This document shows, piece after piece, positions 22,256-33,776 of a stretch of 64,000 nt of DNA; the stretch's first letter is position 1; every line of letters starts with the position of its first letter. The DNA lies in contig NW_020194562.1 in the NCBI RefSeq assembly GCF_002865645.1, forward strand, positions 372,001 through 436,000, in the 5' to 3' direction. Source of the DNA: Hyaloscypha bicolor E (taxonomy: Eukaryota > Ascomycota > Leotiomycetes > Helotiales > Hyaloscyphaceae). The position numbers and the translations under genes are program-made. The notes beneath the pieces are model-generated. The model saw only the letters and a program-made list of their open reading frames with translations, was not told the DNA's origin and ran no database searches.

Positions 22256-24895
22256 CTAGAAATAACCACGCATAGCTTCTATCGACCCTGCGCCGTTGAC
22301 ATCACGTTCGAAGTCCTCGCCTGCTTCAATTGCGAATTCCAGATAAGACAGAGTCACCTGAGTTCCCTCCTGGAGAGCTAAGGCATAGGCCGTAGAGGTG
22401 AGATTTTTAATCTGAAAGTGGCACGAAGGTGAGCATTCTATTCTTGAGGGCAAGTAATAAGTTGAGCTTACCTGGCGACCATTCAACGGCTTCTGCACCA
22501 GAGATTCAAGGCCACTTTTACTATATACTAGCGGGCCTTGAGGTATCGTAGCCTTTTTCAGGAAGTACTCCCACACGCCTCTTCTCTGGTCTGGGCCTAA
22601 AATATTATACTTGATCTTGAAGTATATCCTGCTTGCAATAGCATCATCGATCTGTTTTACGCGGTTGGTTGTAAAGAACATAATCCCCTGGTAATACTCC
22701 AAGGTCCGTAAGAAAACACAAACGAGAGCATTTCGGTTAATATCACCGATTGAGCATTGCTCGAGGAAAACATCCGCTTCGTCCAGGAGAAGGAGTGCAT
22801 TCCATTTTGAAGCTCGCTCAAAGATCAGAGGGAATCGGTTTTCGAGTTCTTCAGCGGTTCTACCTAGCTCGCCAGCGGAGACCTACAAAGTTAATAAGAA
22901 CACGAGATTATTAATGCATAAAGACATACCGCATAGAGTGGCATTTGGAAATATTCGGACAGAACCTCAGCGGTCAAGGTTTTGCCTGCACCTGGTGGCC
23001 CGCTAATATATATGTTAGCATTCTCAGAATTTAACGGAGATCGATCATCATACTATAAGAGCACGTTAAACCCCAGCCCTTTCCCTATAATGAAGTCGTC
23101 AAACGACAAGGAATCGCTTGACGCTCGTTTTATATGGGCTTCGAGAAGAACATGGATGGCTTTCTTTTTCTTTTGGGGTATCTGAAGGTGGGAAAGAGCC
23201 TCGGGCTGCCATTCGATATCCCTAATATCATTAATCGCAAACTCAGCTATATCAAACACATTAGCTATACTGGAATTCGGATTGCCGAGCAGGGAAGATA
23301 GGGCGCTCACCCCATAGTTTGTTACCGAGGCTGAACCCAAGCAAAGTTGGGCTGCAGATTAGGAGGTCTTCCCCCTTCACGTCTGACGGCTCCATGCCAG
23401 TCTTCTTAACTGCATCGGGTGACTTTTCAGACTCATCCGAGCCCAAAATAGTCCAGCCAGAAAGCGACGAGCTCTCTTTATCAGATTCATCCATGCTTGC
23501 TCTGGCGTAGTTCGGATTAGCCTCTCGGAAATAAATCGCATTGACCATGATCCGACTATTGACAAGTAGCTTAACCGGATAGTTTTTCTTTATATAGAAG
23601 GCGATTCCTTAGTAGTAGTAATGGTGGACACCCATAAGGGAGAGGAACTTTCGACCGCATTTGTCCAGATAAGCTCTCGTCTCCTTTTCTTTCTAATAGT
23701 ATGGGAGGGGAAAGACTCCAAGGGAGTTAATCCTCCTTGTCCCACGGAATTTCTCAATCCCAAGTGCAGTCAATACCTCGCCAAAAACTTTCCCATCGGA
23801 GTCTAAATAGTAATAACCTATATAAAAGTACTCTACTCCGTCGATTTGTTTTCTCTCTTCGCTAAAATCATACTTGACGCATCTTGGCTTGCCTGTGCCG
23901 ACACAAGTAGTGTAAATGACCGCGTTCGGCTTGAAAAAGGCCCACAGAAGGTCATACGTAATTTCACGCTTCTCAAGAAGCGCAGAGAGGCGTTCGGCGG
24001 TAGATTCATAGGTTTTCTTAATGAAATCGACCAACAAACTAAGATGTTGGAGCGTCGAGTCGTCAAGGACAGTATTACTTCGATACGCCTCGAGATCAGA
24101 GAGATAGTAGAAGAGCAGGTTCTATTCAACCTAGACATAGTTAGCAATTAAACCAACTCCCATTTCCTATTAGAAAGTCCAGGGTAATTATACTGAAGGT
24201 TTCGTCTCTCGCAGGCAGATGCCTTTGACGTCTTGCAGAACCGACCTGAGGACGTCTCGCAAGCCCTCAGATTTAATATCAACGTGGTATATCTGTTTCT
24301 CAGTCGTCCTATCTGCTTTGCAGTCAGGATAGAGATTGGGACCGAGGCTAGGATACTCACCAATCCGCATGCGAACTACAAAAATATATTGATCCAGCTC
24401 ATTCTCTTCGTCGGGTAGCGTGATTGATTCCACAATCTTGTACTTGTATGCCTTTGTGTCCCAACTATATGAATGGTATTAGCTCCATCAAGCTTGGAAT
24501 TGCATGCCACGGAAGACGAACATTTCATTAACGGTCTTGAACTCAAGCTTCGAAGCTCGAGCTGGCGGTTCCTCGGATTTACCTTTGTCTGTAGCGGCAG
24601 GCGGAGATGGCGGCTCCTGCTTGGTACTGAGAGACCTGAGAATATCAAAGAACTATTAGACATGCTCAGTAGTCACAATCTGTGGCTGTGGCTGGTTCGT
24701 CGGAAAAGTTGACGAGCAGAAAGTTAAAGTCCCCTCTAAAGGAGGAGTATGAGAGTATGTGCATTTCGTGGTATGAGCAGAGGCTATCTGCATGTCTTTG
24801 ACGGCTTGGACCAAGTCTTGGGCATTACTCAACGTAATAAAGCACTTGGATGCTGAGAGATTCGGGCTGGTCGGTGGGGCGGGCTGTTGAACCAT
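22256..24895 (-). pseudogene. DUF7025/AAA+ ATPase gene with at least three nonsense codons
   Basis: A multi-exon minus-strand gene. Ordered blocks: KLEFKTVNEI-WDTKAYKYKI (intron near 24470), TLPDEENELDQYIFVVRMRI, the DUF7025 core YESTAERLSALLEKREITYD and KYDFSEERKQIDGVEYFYIG (24037-23693), then the AAA module. Walker A is YGPPGAGKTLTAE near 22990, Walker B is ALLLLDEADVFLE near 22790, sensor I is GIMFFTTNRVKQID, and IASRIYFKIKYNIL follows (22702-22560). Introns fit at 24175-24130, 23320-23260, 23060-22990 and near 22450. In-frame stops occur at 24122-24124 (TAG), 23693-23695 (TAG) and 23609-23611 (TAA). Each sits where a Gln codon fits and can be explained by one C-to-T change. Base composition is near normal, so the mutation is light and probably recent. 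The family's function is unknown. Confidence 0.8.
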
Positions 24896-24972
24896 CTCCG
24901 TTGAGACTTCCGTCGCTAAAGATTCCTCATCCCACCTAAATTTATTATTAGCAAGGTTCGATTTACGCTCCG

Positions 24973-26200
24973 TTAGAGGGGTACTAACTTAGGATCTCGG
25001 GCTATCTCAGCGGATGTCTCCAGCGGCTTCGACTTTGCTCTAATAGGCTTTGATATGAGTTGCTCCACATTGTTAATGGCTTCCTCCGGTGATTTCCTGT
25101 GCTCTAGAAGAAACGAGAAAATTTCAGCTAGGCTGAATTTCAGTTCCGGCACCTTGATAGCAAACCCTTTTGCTAACCGCTCAACTCTCTCAGCCTCTTC
25201 CCTCTGACTTACTATAACTTGAGCGTCCTCTGTAAAAGCGACGTTGCCTTCTACAGGCTTAAAGACGAGACAGAAGAGGTTAGCTATCATTTTATTATTA
25301 GCGAGCCCGAGTTCGACCTTCTTGTCTATACGTCTAGGTCATATAAGTACTTTATTGAGGCGTATAATATAATTAGTAGTCATGATTAGGATCCGGCCTT
25401 CTTGTAACCCTATACTATTAATAACGTTTAAGAGATAGGATAAAGATACCTTTTCACTAATAAATTTGCTTATTCGGGAGAGAGAGCCAGTCATAATTTG
25501 GTACGAGTTCTCGACTTTAGTATCTCGATTCGAACTAATAGCATTAATATCTTCCAAAAAAATAATATAGTAACTTGGAAACTTATTAAATAGGCTCTTT
25601 AGGCTAGCTTTATTAATAGTAGAAAGGCTAAGGATATAGATATTTAAACTAAAATAACTAGTAATAGACGAGCTCAAACTCGATTTTCCAGTTCTAGGAG
25701 GTCCATATAATAAGTAATCCCGTCGGTAGGAAATATTATAATCGGAATACTATTATCGGGATACTAGATAAAGGAACTCCTTAATATCTTGTAGTAGTTC
25801 TCTTTTTCTACCCTTATTAAGAATAACGGTCGAGGTATATCTTACTTTAGATACTATAGACCTAATCCACTTGCTATCTTAGTACTTATAGAGACAGGTT
25901 TTACTCTAAATAAGCTTTATATACTCGGTATAGTACTCGGAGAATAGTTCCTTAAGAATTTGAGGAGATCTACTAAAGCAGGAAATAGAGACCTCTTCTC
26001 GGCTACTGAAATCTCTAGCTTAATATTAATACCGGAACACAAGCAGATGGCCCTTATACCGTATAAAAAAGCGTCTATTCCAGGGCATGTAATATAAAGT
26101 CTTTTTATTCATATCTCCGCTATTTAAAGGATTATTTCTCGAGCGATTTAATAAAGAGGCCAAGTCGGTAGTAACGAGAGAGGAGCGAGCGTTCTTGGCA
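24973..26200 (-). pseudogene. BCS1-type AAA ATPase, RIP-degraded
   Basis: Reading the minus strand downwards: STVILNKGRKRELLQDIKEF, then YRRDYLLYGPPRTGKSSLSS (Walker A, about 25730-25670), SLNIYILSLSTINKASLKSL, YIIFLEDINAISSNRDT (Walker B, expected LLEDID), LLNVINSIGLQEGRILIMTT and RLNKVLI-stop-PRRIDKKVELG. An intact C-terminal helical domain (VERLAKGFAIKVPELKFSLA, then HRKSPEEAINNVEQLI, to 24973) follows. This is the full order of a BCS1 AAA domain. In the mitochondrial member the protein translocates the Rieske subunit; fungal paralogues are of unknown role. Degradation is strong at 25.3-26.2 kb and mild at 24.97-25.29 kb. Upstream of 25.87 kb the N-terminal domain is too decayed to read confidently. 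An intron-like GTTAGT...TTTAG just before 24900 could link this gene to the following AAA gene. Confidence 0.8.
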
Positions 26201-27520
26201 AAGCTCTGAGAAGATATCTATAATATGAATATATTATATATATCCTCGTAATATTAAAGATAAATAATTAAAGCTACTAATTATTAGAAGGTGGGGTCTT
26301 ATTCAGATAGAGGGAGTTCTTACTATAATAAGTCTTAAGTAATCTCTATAAGTACTGGCAAATACGTCCGTAACTAAACACTATTAACCCAGAGAAATAT
26401 AGTAGAGGAATATAGACGTTTAAGTTAATAGTAAGATATTCTTGGATAGTAGTAGATATGCAAGTAAAGCCTGGGAATAAGAAGTCCAGGATCGAGGCTT
26501 AAGCGTCCGAGAATGTTTGAATTAGCAGGGAAGTATTCTTAATATATCCTGCCATTTTCTTGTTCTATAAGATATAATAGGATGTTTTTAGACAGATAGA
26601 TAATAGATTGCTTTATATACGGGACAGACAAGATATATACTAGCGGTTTGGAAAGATAATTAGAAGAACTGGATACTAAGAAGAGAGTAATGGAAATGTT
26701 AGAGAAATTATACCCTTATATATCCGTCTATTACTCTGTGTTATAATAAAGGAAGCCGGACTTCCCTTGAATGCACTTCTAGCCTATAGCCGCAGTATAA
26801 TGCGTTAGGGCCTGAATAATCAAGATGGCTTCGCCAATTCTCTATATAGTAGTATAGGGGAAGCAAGATATTATTAGGGGAAGAGTTCGTGGCGTATTGA
26901 TTCTATAATTCCCAAAAATGGAACGTCTCCGTATAATACCATCTCTATTATTAGAGCTTCTAATTAGTTAAGTCAGTGCTATAAAAGCATTAAAGCTCGT
27001 ATATAGATCCTTATTCCCGAAGCGGCTAGCGGCCTATAATTGAGATATGATACACGCCCCTGGATAATCATAATGGCTTTAGTTCATTATATGGATAACG
27101 CAGGAGAAATGATACATTAAAGTGAAGTATTGCAAAAGTTTCATTAATGTCTTCCACAGCCTGTAAGCAGGAACCTGGTTCCAAACAATTAACCTCTCTC
27201 CAAATAATGCCCTTAATTAGACAATGCAGAGAGAGGTATATATCTATAGGACGATATTAGAAGAAATGTTTATAGGGTATCGATTTGCCATATAGTAGTA
27301 TTGATATGTCTAGTTATCCCACATAGAACGTCTCTGTGCGGTACCTTTTCAGAAGGTGTATGCTTGAAGGATAGCAAACTGTGTTTATATTTTCATTATT
27401 TGAACAAAGCATAAAGTAATGCGTCTTATGGTAATGTGCTATATATCTCGTTCTGTTAATGTTTCGCTTAGTATGAAGTTTCGCTGACCTGAGCCTGGGC
27501 TAATTAGTAAATGTGATTCT
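26201..27520. other. AT-rich degraded sequence, nothing readable
   Basis: TpA-rich sequence with dense stops on both strands. I found no decodable protein block or terminal repeat. It probably includes the ruined 5' part of the BCS1-type gene and unrelated repeat debris. Confidence 0.4.
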
Positions 27521-27532
27521 ACTAGACTGCAA

Positions 27533-27815
27533 CCACAAGTTGTAATCTTGTTATAGAGGGATCACAAGTTGTGGTCCTTATAGAGATATAGAGAATATCA
27601 CAAGTTGTGATCCTTATAGGAATGTGGAGAATATTACAAGTTATGGCCCCTGTTAATAGAGGGATCACAAGTTGTAATAGCTATAAGATGCAGAGAATAT
27701 TACAAGTTGTAGTCCCTGTTAATAGAGGGATCACAAGTTGTAATAGCTATAAGATGCAGAGAATATTACAAGTTGTAGTCCCTGTTAATGGAGGGATCAC
27801 AAGTTGTAGTAGCCG
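27533..27815. repeat. Tandem array built on ACAAGTTGT, 66-bp unit
   Basis: Nine copies of ACAAGTTGT (one mutated to ACAAGTTAT) in about 280 bp. From 27661 the pattern is a clean 66-bp unit (starts at 27661, 27727, 27793), each unit carrying two copies of the motif: one preceded by GGGATC, the other followed by AGTCCCTGTTAATAGAGG. Upstream copies are more diverged. The open frame across it is a by-product of the repeat. Confidence 0.85.
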
Positions 27816-28419
27816 AGAACAGGGAGCGCCGCCTGAAAAAATAACTAATTCGTGCTTTAGCGGACCCACGTGGCTTCTATACTTTCCTGGGCCTTTCGTA
27901 TCGCGTCTTTCCCTTTCACGCTCTCAGATAGCGCCTTCCTTCCCTCCTCTCGCTATCACGATATACCCTATTATAATGCTACTAAAGAAGCAAAATATAA
28001 TCCATAACCTTTAGTTTAAGACATTATTGGCAACTGGCATTAGCCGACACGGCTACCTGGAACTGACTAGTGTTTGGCCTGGTCTGTAAGGCTAGAAACC
28101 TGAAGAATTATCGTAAGGTAATCGAAACGATTACGCTTCAAATTCTTTATAAGTATTAGTATTTCAAAACCTTCCCGTACCCAACTTCATCTGTCTTCCC
28201 ATAATTACTAGAAATCGTTAGTAGGTATACTTGATTATTTTGACTATTATTTCCTAACGGGAGTAGAATATAGAAGTTTGCAAATAAAACGAGGCATTCG
28301 TAAAAAAGAATAGAGATCTTGTATTTTCCCATACCAAGATAATACTTAGAGAGGATAATTAATATTACTATATAATTACGAGTCATTATTACTTCGCTAA
28401 TTTCCAAGTCAATCTACTT

Positions 28420-29020
28420 GAACTCGACCTTGTCCCGATTCTAACTTTGCAAATCTGGCCGCTATTCCCAAGATAATTTATACGAGTACCTGAGCCATTA
28501 CCTCAGGACTATTATATAAAGTAACCTAGTCTCCTATATTACGGTAATACCAAGGCCTCTACTGAATTAAGTAGTCTCCTATTAAATAAGGCTAAAGTCT
28601 GCGAGATCCTGAGGGCATTTCCCCACTCTAATATTACTCGATATCTTGGGTATATAGTCGAGAATAATAGAATAACGGGCCTTTGTTTTATTAAGTATGG
28701 CATGAATTTATTAGAAAGAGTAACTAAGAACTCTCGCCCTTTTAATATAGACCTCTATTTACGGGGTATTTAGAAGGGTATTTAGTACCTTTATAGCTTG
28801 GATCTCATTTATTGCGATCTTAATCCGACTAATATTCTAATAGATAGGGATACTCCGATTATTGGGGACTTTGATTCTTATTAATATAAGGAAGAAAAAT
28901 TAGGTTTTAAGGCTAGGACAAGAGGATAGACGAGTCAGGATTTCAAGTTTATAAGGCCCGAGAATAATAAATATAGATTATTAAAGATTCGAGATTTTCT
29001 ATTTCAAGTTTATAAGATAT
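28420..29020 (+). pseudogene. Protein kinase gene, RIP-degraded
   Basis: The plus strand reads KAKVCEILRAFPHSNITRYL (helix C and beyond), GYIVENNRITGLCFIKYG (hinge), then LYLRGI-stop-KGI-stop-YLYSL, the catalytic loop LIYCDLNPTNILID (H changed to Y in HxDxxxxN), and PIIGDFDS (DFG region; here DFD), TRG-stop-T, and a tail (RPENNKYRLLKIRDFLFQVY). Stops fit Gln, Trp or Arg codons. It resembles the fungal family with 'GDFDS' and 'LGxKAGTxGWT' motifs, and is distinct from the kinase-like relic at 1.5-2.7 kb. An intact N-lobe is not readable before 28420. It cannot be active as it stands. It lies between the two ACAAGTTGT arrays. Confidence 0.75.
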
Positions 29021-29743
29021 AAATTATCTAACAAGATTTACTATTTCAAGTAAAGAATGCCAAAAAGCCATTGAGATTTTCCTATCTAAGCTACTATAGT
29101 AGTATAGCTAAACCAACTTTAGTAATAAAACATCCTGACTATATCCGACCTTACTCCTTCTGCCTCTATCCGGCTACCCAAGTTTATAGTTCGGGATAAA
29201 CCTAAATCTTATTAGCACTTTCTGAGAGGCAAATAAACTATTATACTTACTCATTCTACTACTACTAAGCTAGGGGAGGCACGTAGCTAGACGAATATTT
29301 GCAAGTTATTAATCTATAGTTACGTTCCTTATATATATATCTGGATCTATTCATATAATAACCTGTCTTGAAATCACAATAATTTATTAGTTCCTTAATT
29401 TTAATAGAAGCCATCCTAATAATAGAGTTAGTAGTATAATACTATAATAATAGTACGAATATAATAAGCGTATATACTTTCTAAAGGATTTGTATTTGTG
29501 TTTTGAAATGTACTGGAAAATTTTGTACTATTATATGTTTTATAATAGAGTTCTTCTATCTCAGTAGACTATTCTCTAGCTTTATACCTGTAAAGGGATT
29601 ACTAGTTTACTATACCAATTCAGGAGCTTTGATCTGCTAGACCGTTTCCGGATATGGCTGCAGAGGCAGACACCATTATTGTACATATATACGCCCTGCT
29701 AACATGAGTTATCTTGGCCCTAGCGTGCGTAAAGGTGTGGAGG

Positions 29744-29860
29744 ATATTACAAGTTGTAGTCCCTGTCAAGGGAAGGATTAGGAGGTATAATTACAAGTTG
29801 TGGTCCCTATCAAGGGAAGGATTAGGAGTTGTAGTCACAAGTCGAGATCCCTCAAGAACA
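29744..29860. repeat. Second ACAAGTTGT repeat cluster
   Basis: Two exact copies of TTACAAGTTGT followed by AGTCCCTGTCAAGGGAAGG or GTGGTCCCTATCAAGGGAAG, and a mutated third copy (TCACAAGTCG). They lie in the same orientation as the array at 27.5-27.8 kb. The spacing between the first two is about 43 bp, so the unit differs from the upstream array although the core is shared. Confidence 0.75.
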
Positions 29861-30199
29861 GCTCACCGAATTTAACGGGCGGGCTGTTGCGTAGGGCAAT
29901 CTTGACAGCCGCAATAACTATCCGGGCTATTAAATTTATATAGTAAAAGAGGATCCGCGGACAAATAAGGATATCAGATAATGAAAAATGCTTAGTAAAG
30001 TGGCGCGTAAAGGAATAGTTACCCTTGGGATCCGAAAGTTCTTATCTGACTAAGCAAATTACCCCACTACTAGTACACTACTAGCACTACCTTAGCTTTG
30101 TATTATTGCTACCTAACATACTAGGATAAGAAAATGACAGCATACAAGAGAATATAGTTAAGTCCTAATACCTTTTGAGCACTACTGCCTTTTAATATA

Positions 30200-30900
30200 A
30201 AAACAGACCACTAATCCCCTATAGAATCTGCCATTTCCTCTATAGAGGCCGCAAAAGAGACTCTCTTTAAATATGGCTTCCTGGACCATAAAGACCTAAT
30301 AGTTAGAGATACTATCCAGGAAATAGAAAAGAAGGGCTTTGAGTTTTTCTCGGAATATGGCCTGGATTTTTGCTAGTAATACGTTCTCAATATAGTAAAT
30401 ATAGTAAAATATTTATACTATTTATCTAATATCTTCTAGTATATCCTATTTATTATAGAATCCTTCTTCGGAAACGAGACCTGTATTCTCGTATACTACC
30501 TAAGATATATAGTATACCCGGGCCATATCTTATACTTTAGGAGAGATAGTCTAAAGGCTGGACGGCAGGCTTTAGCAGTTTATCTATTAGCTAAAGGATC
30601 GCGAGTTGGCTATTACGGCGGCTTACATAACTATTTCTTGCCTACTATAAAGGGAATAAGGTTCTTAAACGAAATTTCTCAATCTATACTAGATAAAGTA
30701 GGCTACTAATACGAAAAGAAAGCATTTCCTAACGGTAGTATATAAGTTTATTACTCTATAGTATAGTTATATATATTAATATATTTTGCAGAATAATTTT
30801 TAATACTCGAATTAGTTTTAAACTCAAGGAAGGGTATATAATTATATTTGAATTTGTAATAGCAGATATAATTAAGAACTAGCCAAAGATAGTTCTTCCG
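30200..30900 (+). pseudogene. Unrecognised degraded gene
   Basis: A single plus-strand frame can be followed for about 600 bp with few stops: IESAISSIEAAKETLFKYGF, LDHKDLIVRDTIQEIEKKGF, then PGHILYFRRDSLKAGRQALA and VYLLAKGSRVGYYGGLHNYF. The last block, with a small hydrophobic strand followed by GxxxxYYxGxH, is reminiscent of cupin-fold dioxygenase-like fungal proteins, but I cannot assign the family. Stops are TAG/TAA. Confidence 0.45.
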
Positions 30901-31269
30901 AGCTTACTAGAATTAATATAAAAGGTAAGAGATATAGAGCGTAACTTGGAAAACAGAAAATTCCAAAAGATCAAAATAAACTTTATATTTAGAGATTCTA
31001 TTACAAGTATAAATACATAGTTATTAATTACTACTTAAGGCATTCTGCTCCCTATATTCCTAGCCATATTCTCTGTTTATATCTATCCCGTCCATAGCCC
31101 AGGCCAGTTTATAATACCAAATATAGGAGCATTGAAGTTAATATTATCTAGAGCTAAGGCTAGTCCTTTAATAGACCCGGGATAGAACGCCTCTATTAAA
31201 ATATTCGGAAAGCTAGCTCTGGCTATATATTCGGCAATATTCGAGCCAGGCATAAGTGCTATTACTAAC

Positions 31270-31760
31270 TACGGGAAGGAGATAGCTATATATGCATCTT
31301 GTCTAATATGAGCTCAGAGAAGACATTTCAAGAAGGTTAATACTATTGGCAGGCTGAAAATCGAGCTCGTTCGTAATACTAATCCCGTATAACTTGGCCC
31401 TTCGAACTCCTGAAGTCCTTAACCCTATATCTCCAACCTCGTGTGCTCTTTTATTGCCTCTCTTAATATGGGAAAGACGTTTTGCGAGATCTAGTTCGTC
31501 GGCAGCCCGCTTGTGCAAGTCATTATATATCTGGTTTATATAGGTAGTCTTAATTATACCTATGTCCTGGTACCGTTCGGCATGTCTTATATAGTCCCTG
31601 GCTTGTCTTGAAACGTGTTAATAGCATATGTATACCTCTTTATACTTGATATCTGTATTAAAGTTAATAATCCCGCTTGGAGGGGAAAGACAGAGGCCTA
31701 TATTACTCAAAATGCCTCTGAAGATTCTGTCGCATTTTGAATAATTCGTTTCTATTGCAA
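31270..31760 (-). pseudogene. Unrecognised degraded gene, helical C-terminus
   Basis: The minus strand reads KCDRIFRGILSNIGLCLSPP, INFNTDIKYKEVYIC, ARDYIRHAERYQDIGIIKTT and then an open 71-codon frame (HKRAADELDLAKRLSHIKRG and NKRAHEVGDIGLRTSGVRRA), ending at 31303. The end looks like a coiled coil. Only one or two stops occur. The family is not recognised. Confidence 0.4.
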
Positions 31761-31899
31761 TCTTTGAAAGGACAGTTATGCTTTATTCTAGGCCTCTCGG
31801 CATCTTCGTATATATCTGGATCGTTATTGCTATCTGGATCGTCGCTATTTACTTTCGAGTAGGATCAGTATATTTCTAGCTAAGCGGACAAATACCCTT

Positions 31900-32355
31900 C
31901 GAAAATCTAGAGAAAGTCAGTTCTGTACCTGCAGGTAATGGAATACTAACTCGGTATTTATTAAGGTGAGCACGAAATGCATCGCTCGTTGAGAAGAAAG
32001 CAGAGCAGGAGCATTATAGCCATATATTATTCGACATTACTAAGGGCGATTGATCACGGTCGGAGACGAGAAAGCGAAGGAAGTGGAGTCCTCCGATTTT
32101 CAATCATCCGTCCAGCCAATTAACATTTGTTAAAGATAATTAGCCGAAGGTGCTCTCGTGTGCTCTCGTAGCTGCTCTCGTGGCAAATGCGGCAGGATCT
32201 GAACTTATTTAAACCCTTCGTCCGCTGAGAGTTGGGCTCCCACTTCGATCGACATCTCCCTTTCCACGCAACGGCACTTTTGTCCGTATATCTTGAAAAT
32301 TATTAGAGTCGCGCATTATACCACCAATATCCTCTTCACTCTATTAAACAAAAAT
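31900..32355. promoter_or_regulatory. Possible promoter and leader of the mini zinc-binding ORF
   Basis: Base composition returns to normal at about 31.95 kb. A pyrimidine-rich stretch (CTCCCACTTC, CATCTCCCTTTCC) precedes the ATG at 32356 by 70-130 bp, and the bases just before it (AACAAAAAT) fit a fungal start context. This is typical of an expressed fungal leader but unproven. Confidence 0.35.
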
Positions 32356-32433
32356 ATGTCTCCTTCCTGCGAAACTTGCCACGGCGACGGTATCAAAGGA
32401 GGCGAATGTCCTACATGCGGCGCGAAGGGCTGA
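32356..32433 (+). CDS. Possible 25-residue CxxC zinc-knuckle peptide
   Basis: A short open frame with good leader features encodes 25 residues with two CxxC pairs: CETCHGDG and CPTCGAKG, separated by six residues. The pattern CxxCxGxG resembles half of a DnaJ-type zinc domain, and four cysteines at this spacing could bind one zinc. It ends at TGA 32431. It could be a truncated exon of a longer protein, since a frame beyond the stop is not obvious. Small CxxC proteins of this size exist in fungi, but I cannot name one. Confidence is low because of its length. Confidence 0.35.
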   Translation: MSPSCETCHGDGIKGGECPTCGAKG

Positions 32434-33776
32434 GTGAGCATCAAAGGATTGAGCATCGAAGGAGTTAAGCATTACCTGCGAGGTAAACAAACTTGGGCTT
32501 TAAATACTGGCCATCTATCATTTATCGGGAGTGCTTAGTTGACTATTTTCAGGCGAGGAAAAGGATTAAGCTGGAGATTCCAAGACCATCAAACCTGTCG
32601 CTTTTTTTTTTTATCTCTTTCGCAGTGGCAGATACCTCGGAAAGCCTAGGAAGGTGCCTGTGACAAACTTTGGGCCTGTACCTCCCAGCACTGGTCGTGC
32701 TGAGCCGATAGAAGCCGACCTCGCTCGATGGTAAAAGAGGGTGGTTTACGTGCAGGACGAAAAGGGACTTTGCAGAGTGTGGTTTGATGCCATCTGATTT
32801 GCTCTGGGGAGATATCGGCCTGCGCATGGCAGGGGGAAGAGCTGTCCATTTGGTGCGCAAATAAATAAGATTCAACCAGCCTTGTATTATACATTTTTTA
32901 TCTCAAATGGCTCTATGTGGTAAAAGCCTAATTCTCCAAGGTCTAGGTAAACAAACCCTCACTGCATATGTCAGATTCTTGATCATTCAGAGGTGCCGAC
33001 AGCTTGTCATTAATCTCTTCGGCGCCCTCAAACCTTGCCATCCTTTCTGTATACTCTATCCTTCTGCTCCCCCCATGGCAGCTTCCACTCATCCTTCTTT
33101 GAATTTAAAATTCTTGATGCTACTATCACAACCACTCCCAAAATGTCCCAGAGAGCATTCTAATCGTTGCTAGGCAGTGTGTGACTCACCAGACCCCCCC
33201 TCCCCCAATCGCACATAATGCATTGAGGAACGCCTAATTTGGCTGCATGCACATGCACACAATATTAGGCAGCCAAAAAGTTCGTCCAGGAGGTGGCCGC
33301 AGATCGAGGGGTGGCTCGCGTTCGGCGCTGGATTGACGCGTTCCCTCGGTAAGTGGGGTTGCCAAATGTTACCTTACGGATCAGGCCGCAAACCAGATTT
33401 GTATGGTTGGAATAGCAAACTAATCTTTATTGAGTTAGCACCAACTAATGTCACCCGCGCAGCCTACGTTGCGATCCGCAAACTTTCTGATCCAATACCA
33501 GAGCCGACCAAAGCAGCTCGACTTCCTCCGTCTACAATTGCTTTGGATAAGCTAGTCTCAGATGTGAGTGGATCCGGATGAAGGGTGATGCTGCGATCGC
33601 TAAATGGATAAAAATAGGAATCGTTGCCGCCGCCATTTTCTATCCCAAACTCTAGCGCATTTCATTACCGACCACCCCACGTTTGGCGCGCTCCTTCTGA
33701 CTCTTCCTCCCCCCTTTATCCATTAACCTCAGCGGTAATATAAACCCACTTGTTATCCCTCCTCCTTCCAGTCGAT
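32434..33776. other. Intergenic region, nothing recognised
   Basis: Moderate GC with overlapping short frames on both strands (for example 32549-32875 minus, 32907-33173 plus), none with motifs. A CT-rich leader-like stretch precedes the DUF7924 start at 33777. Confidence 0.45.

Noticed and set aside
27607..28014. 135-codon plus-strand open frame
   Set aside because: It is the translation of the 66-bp ACAAGTTGT repeat units.
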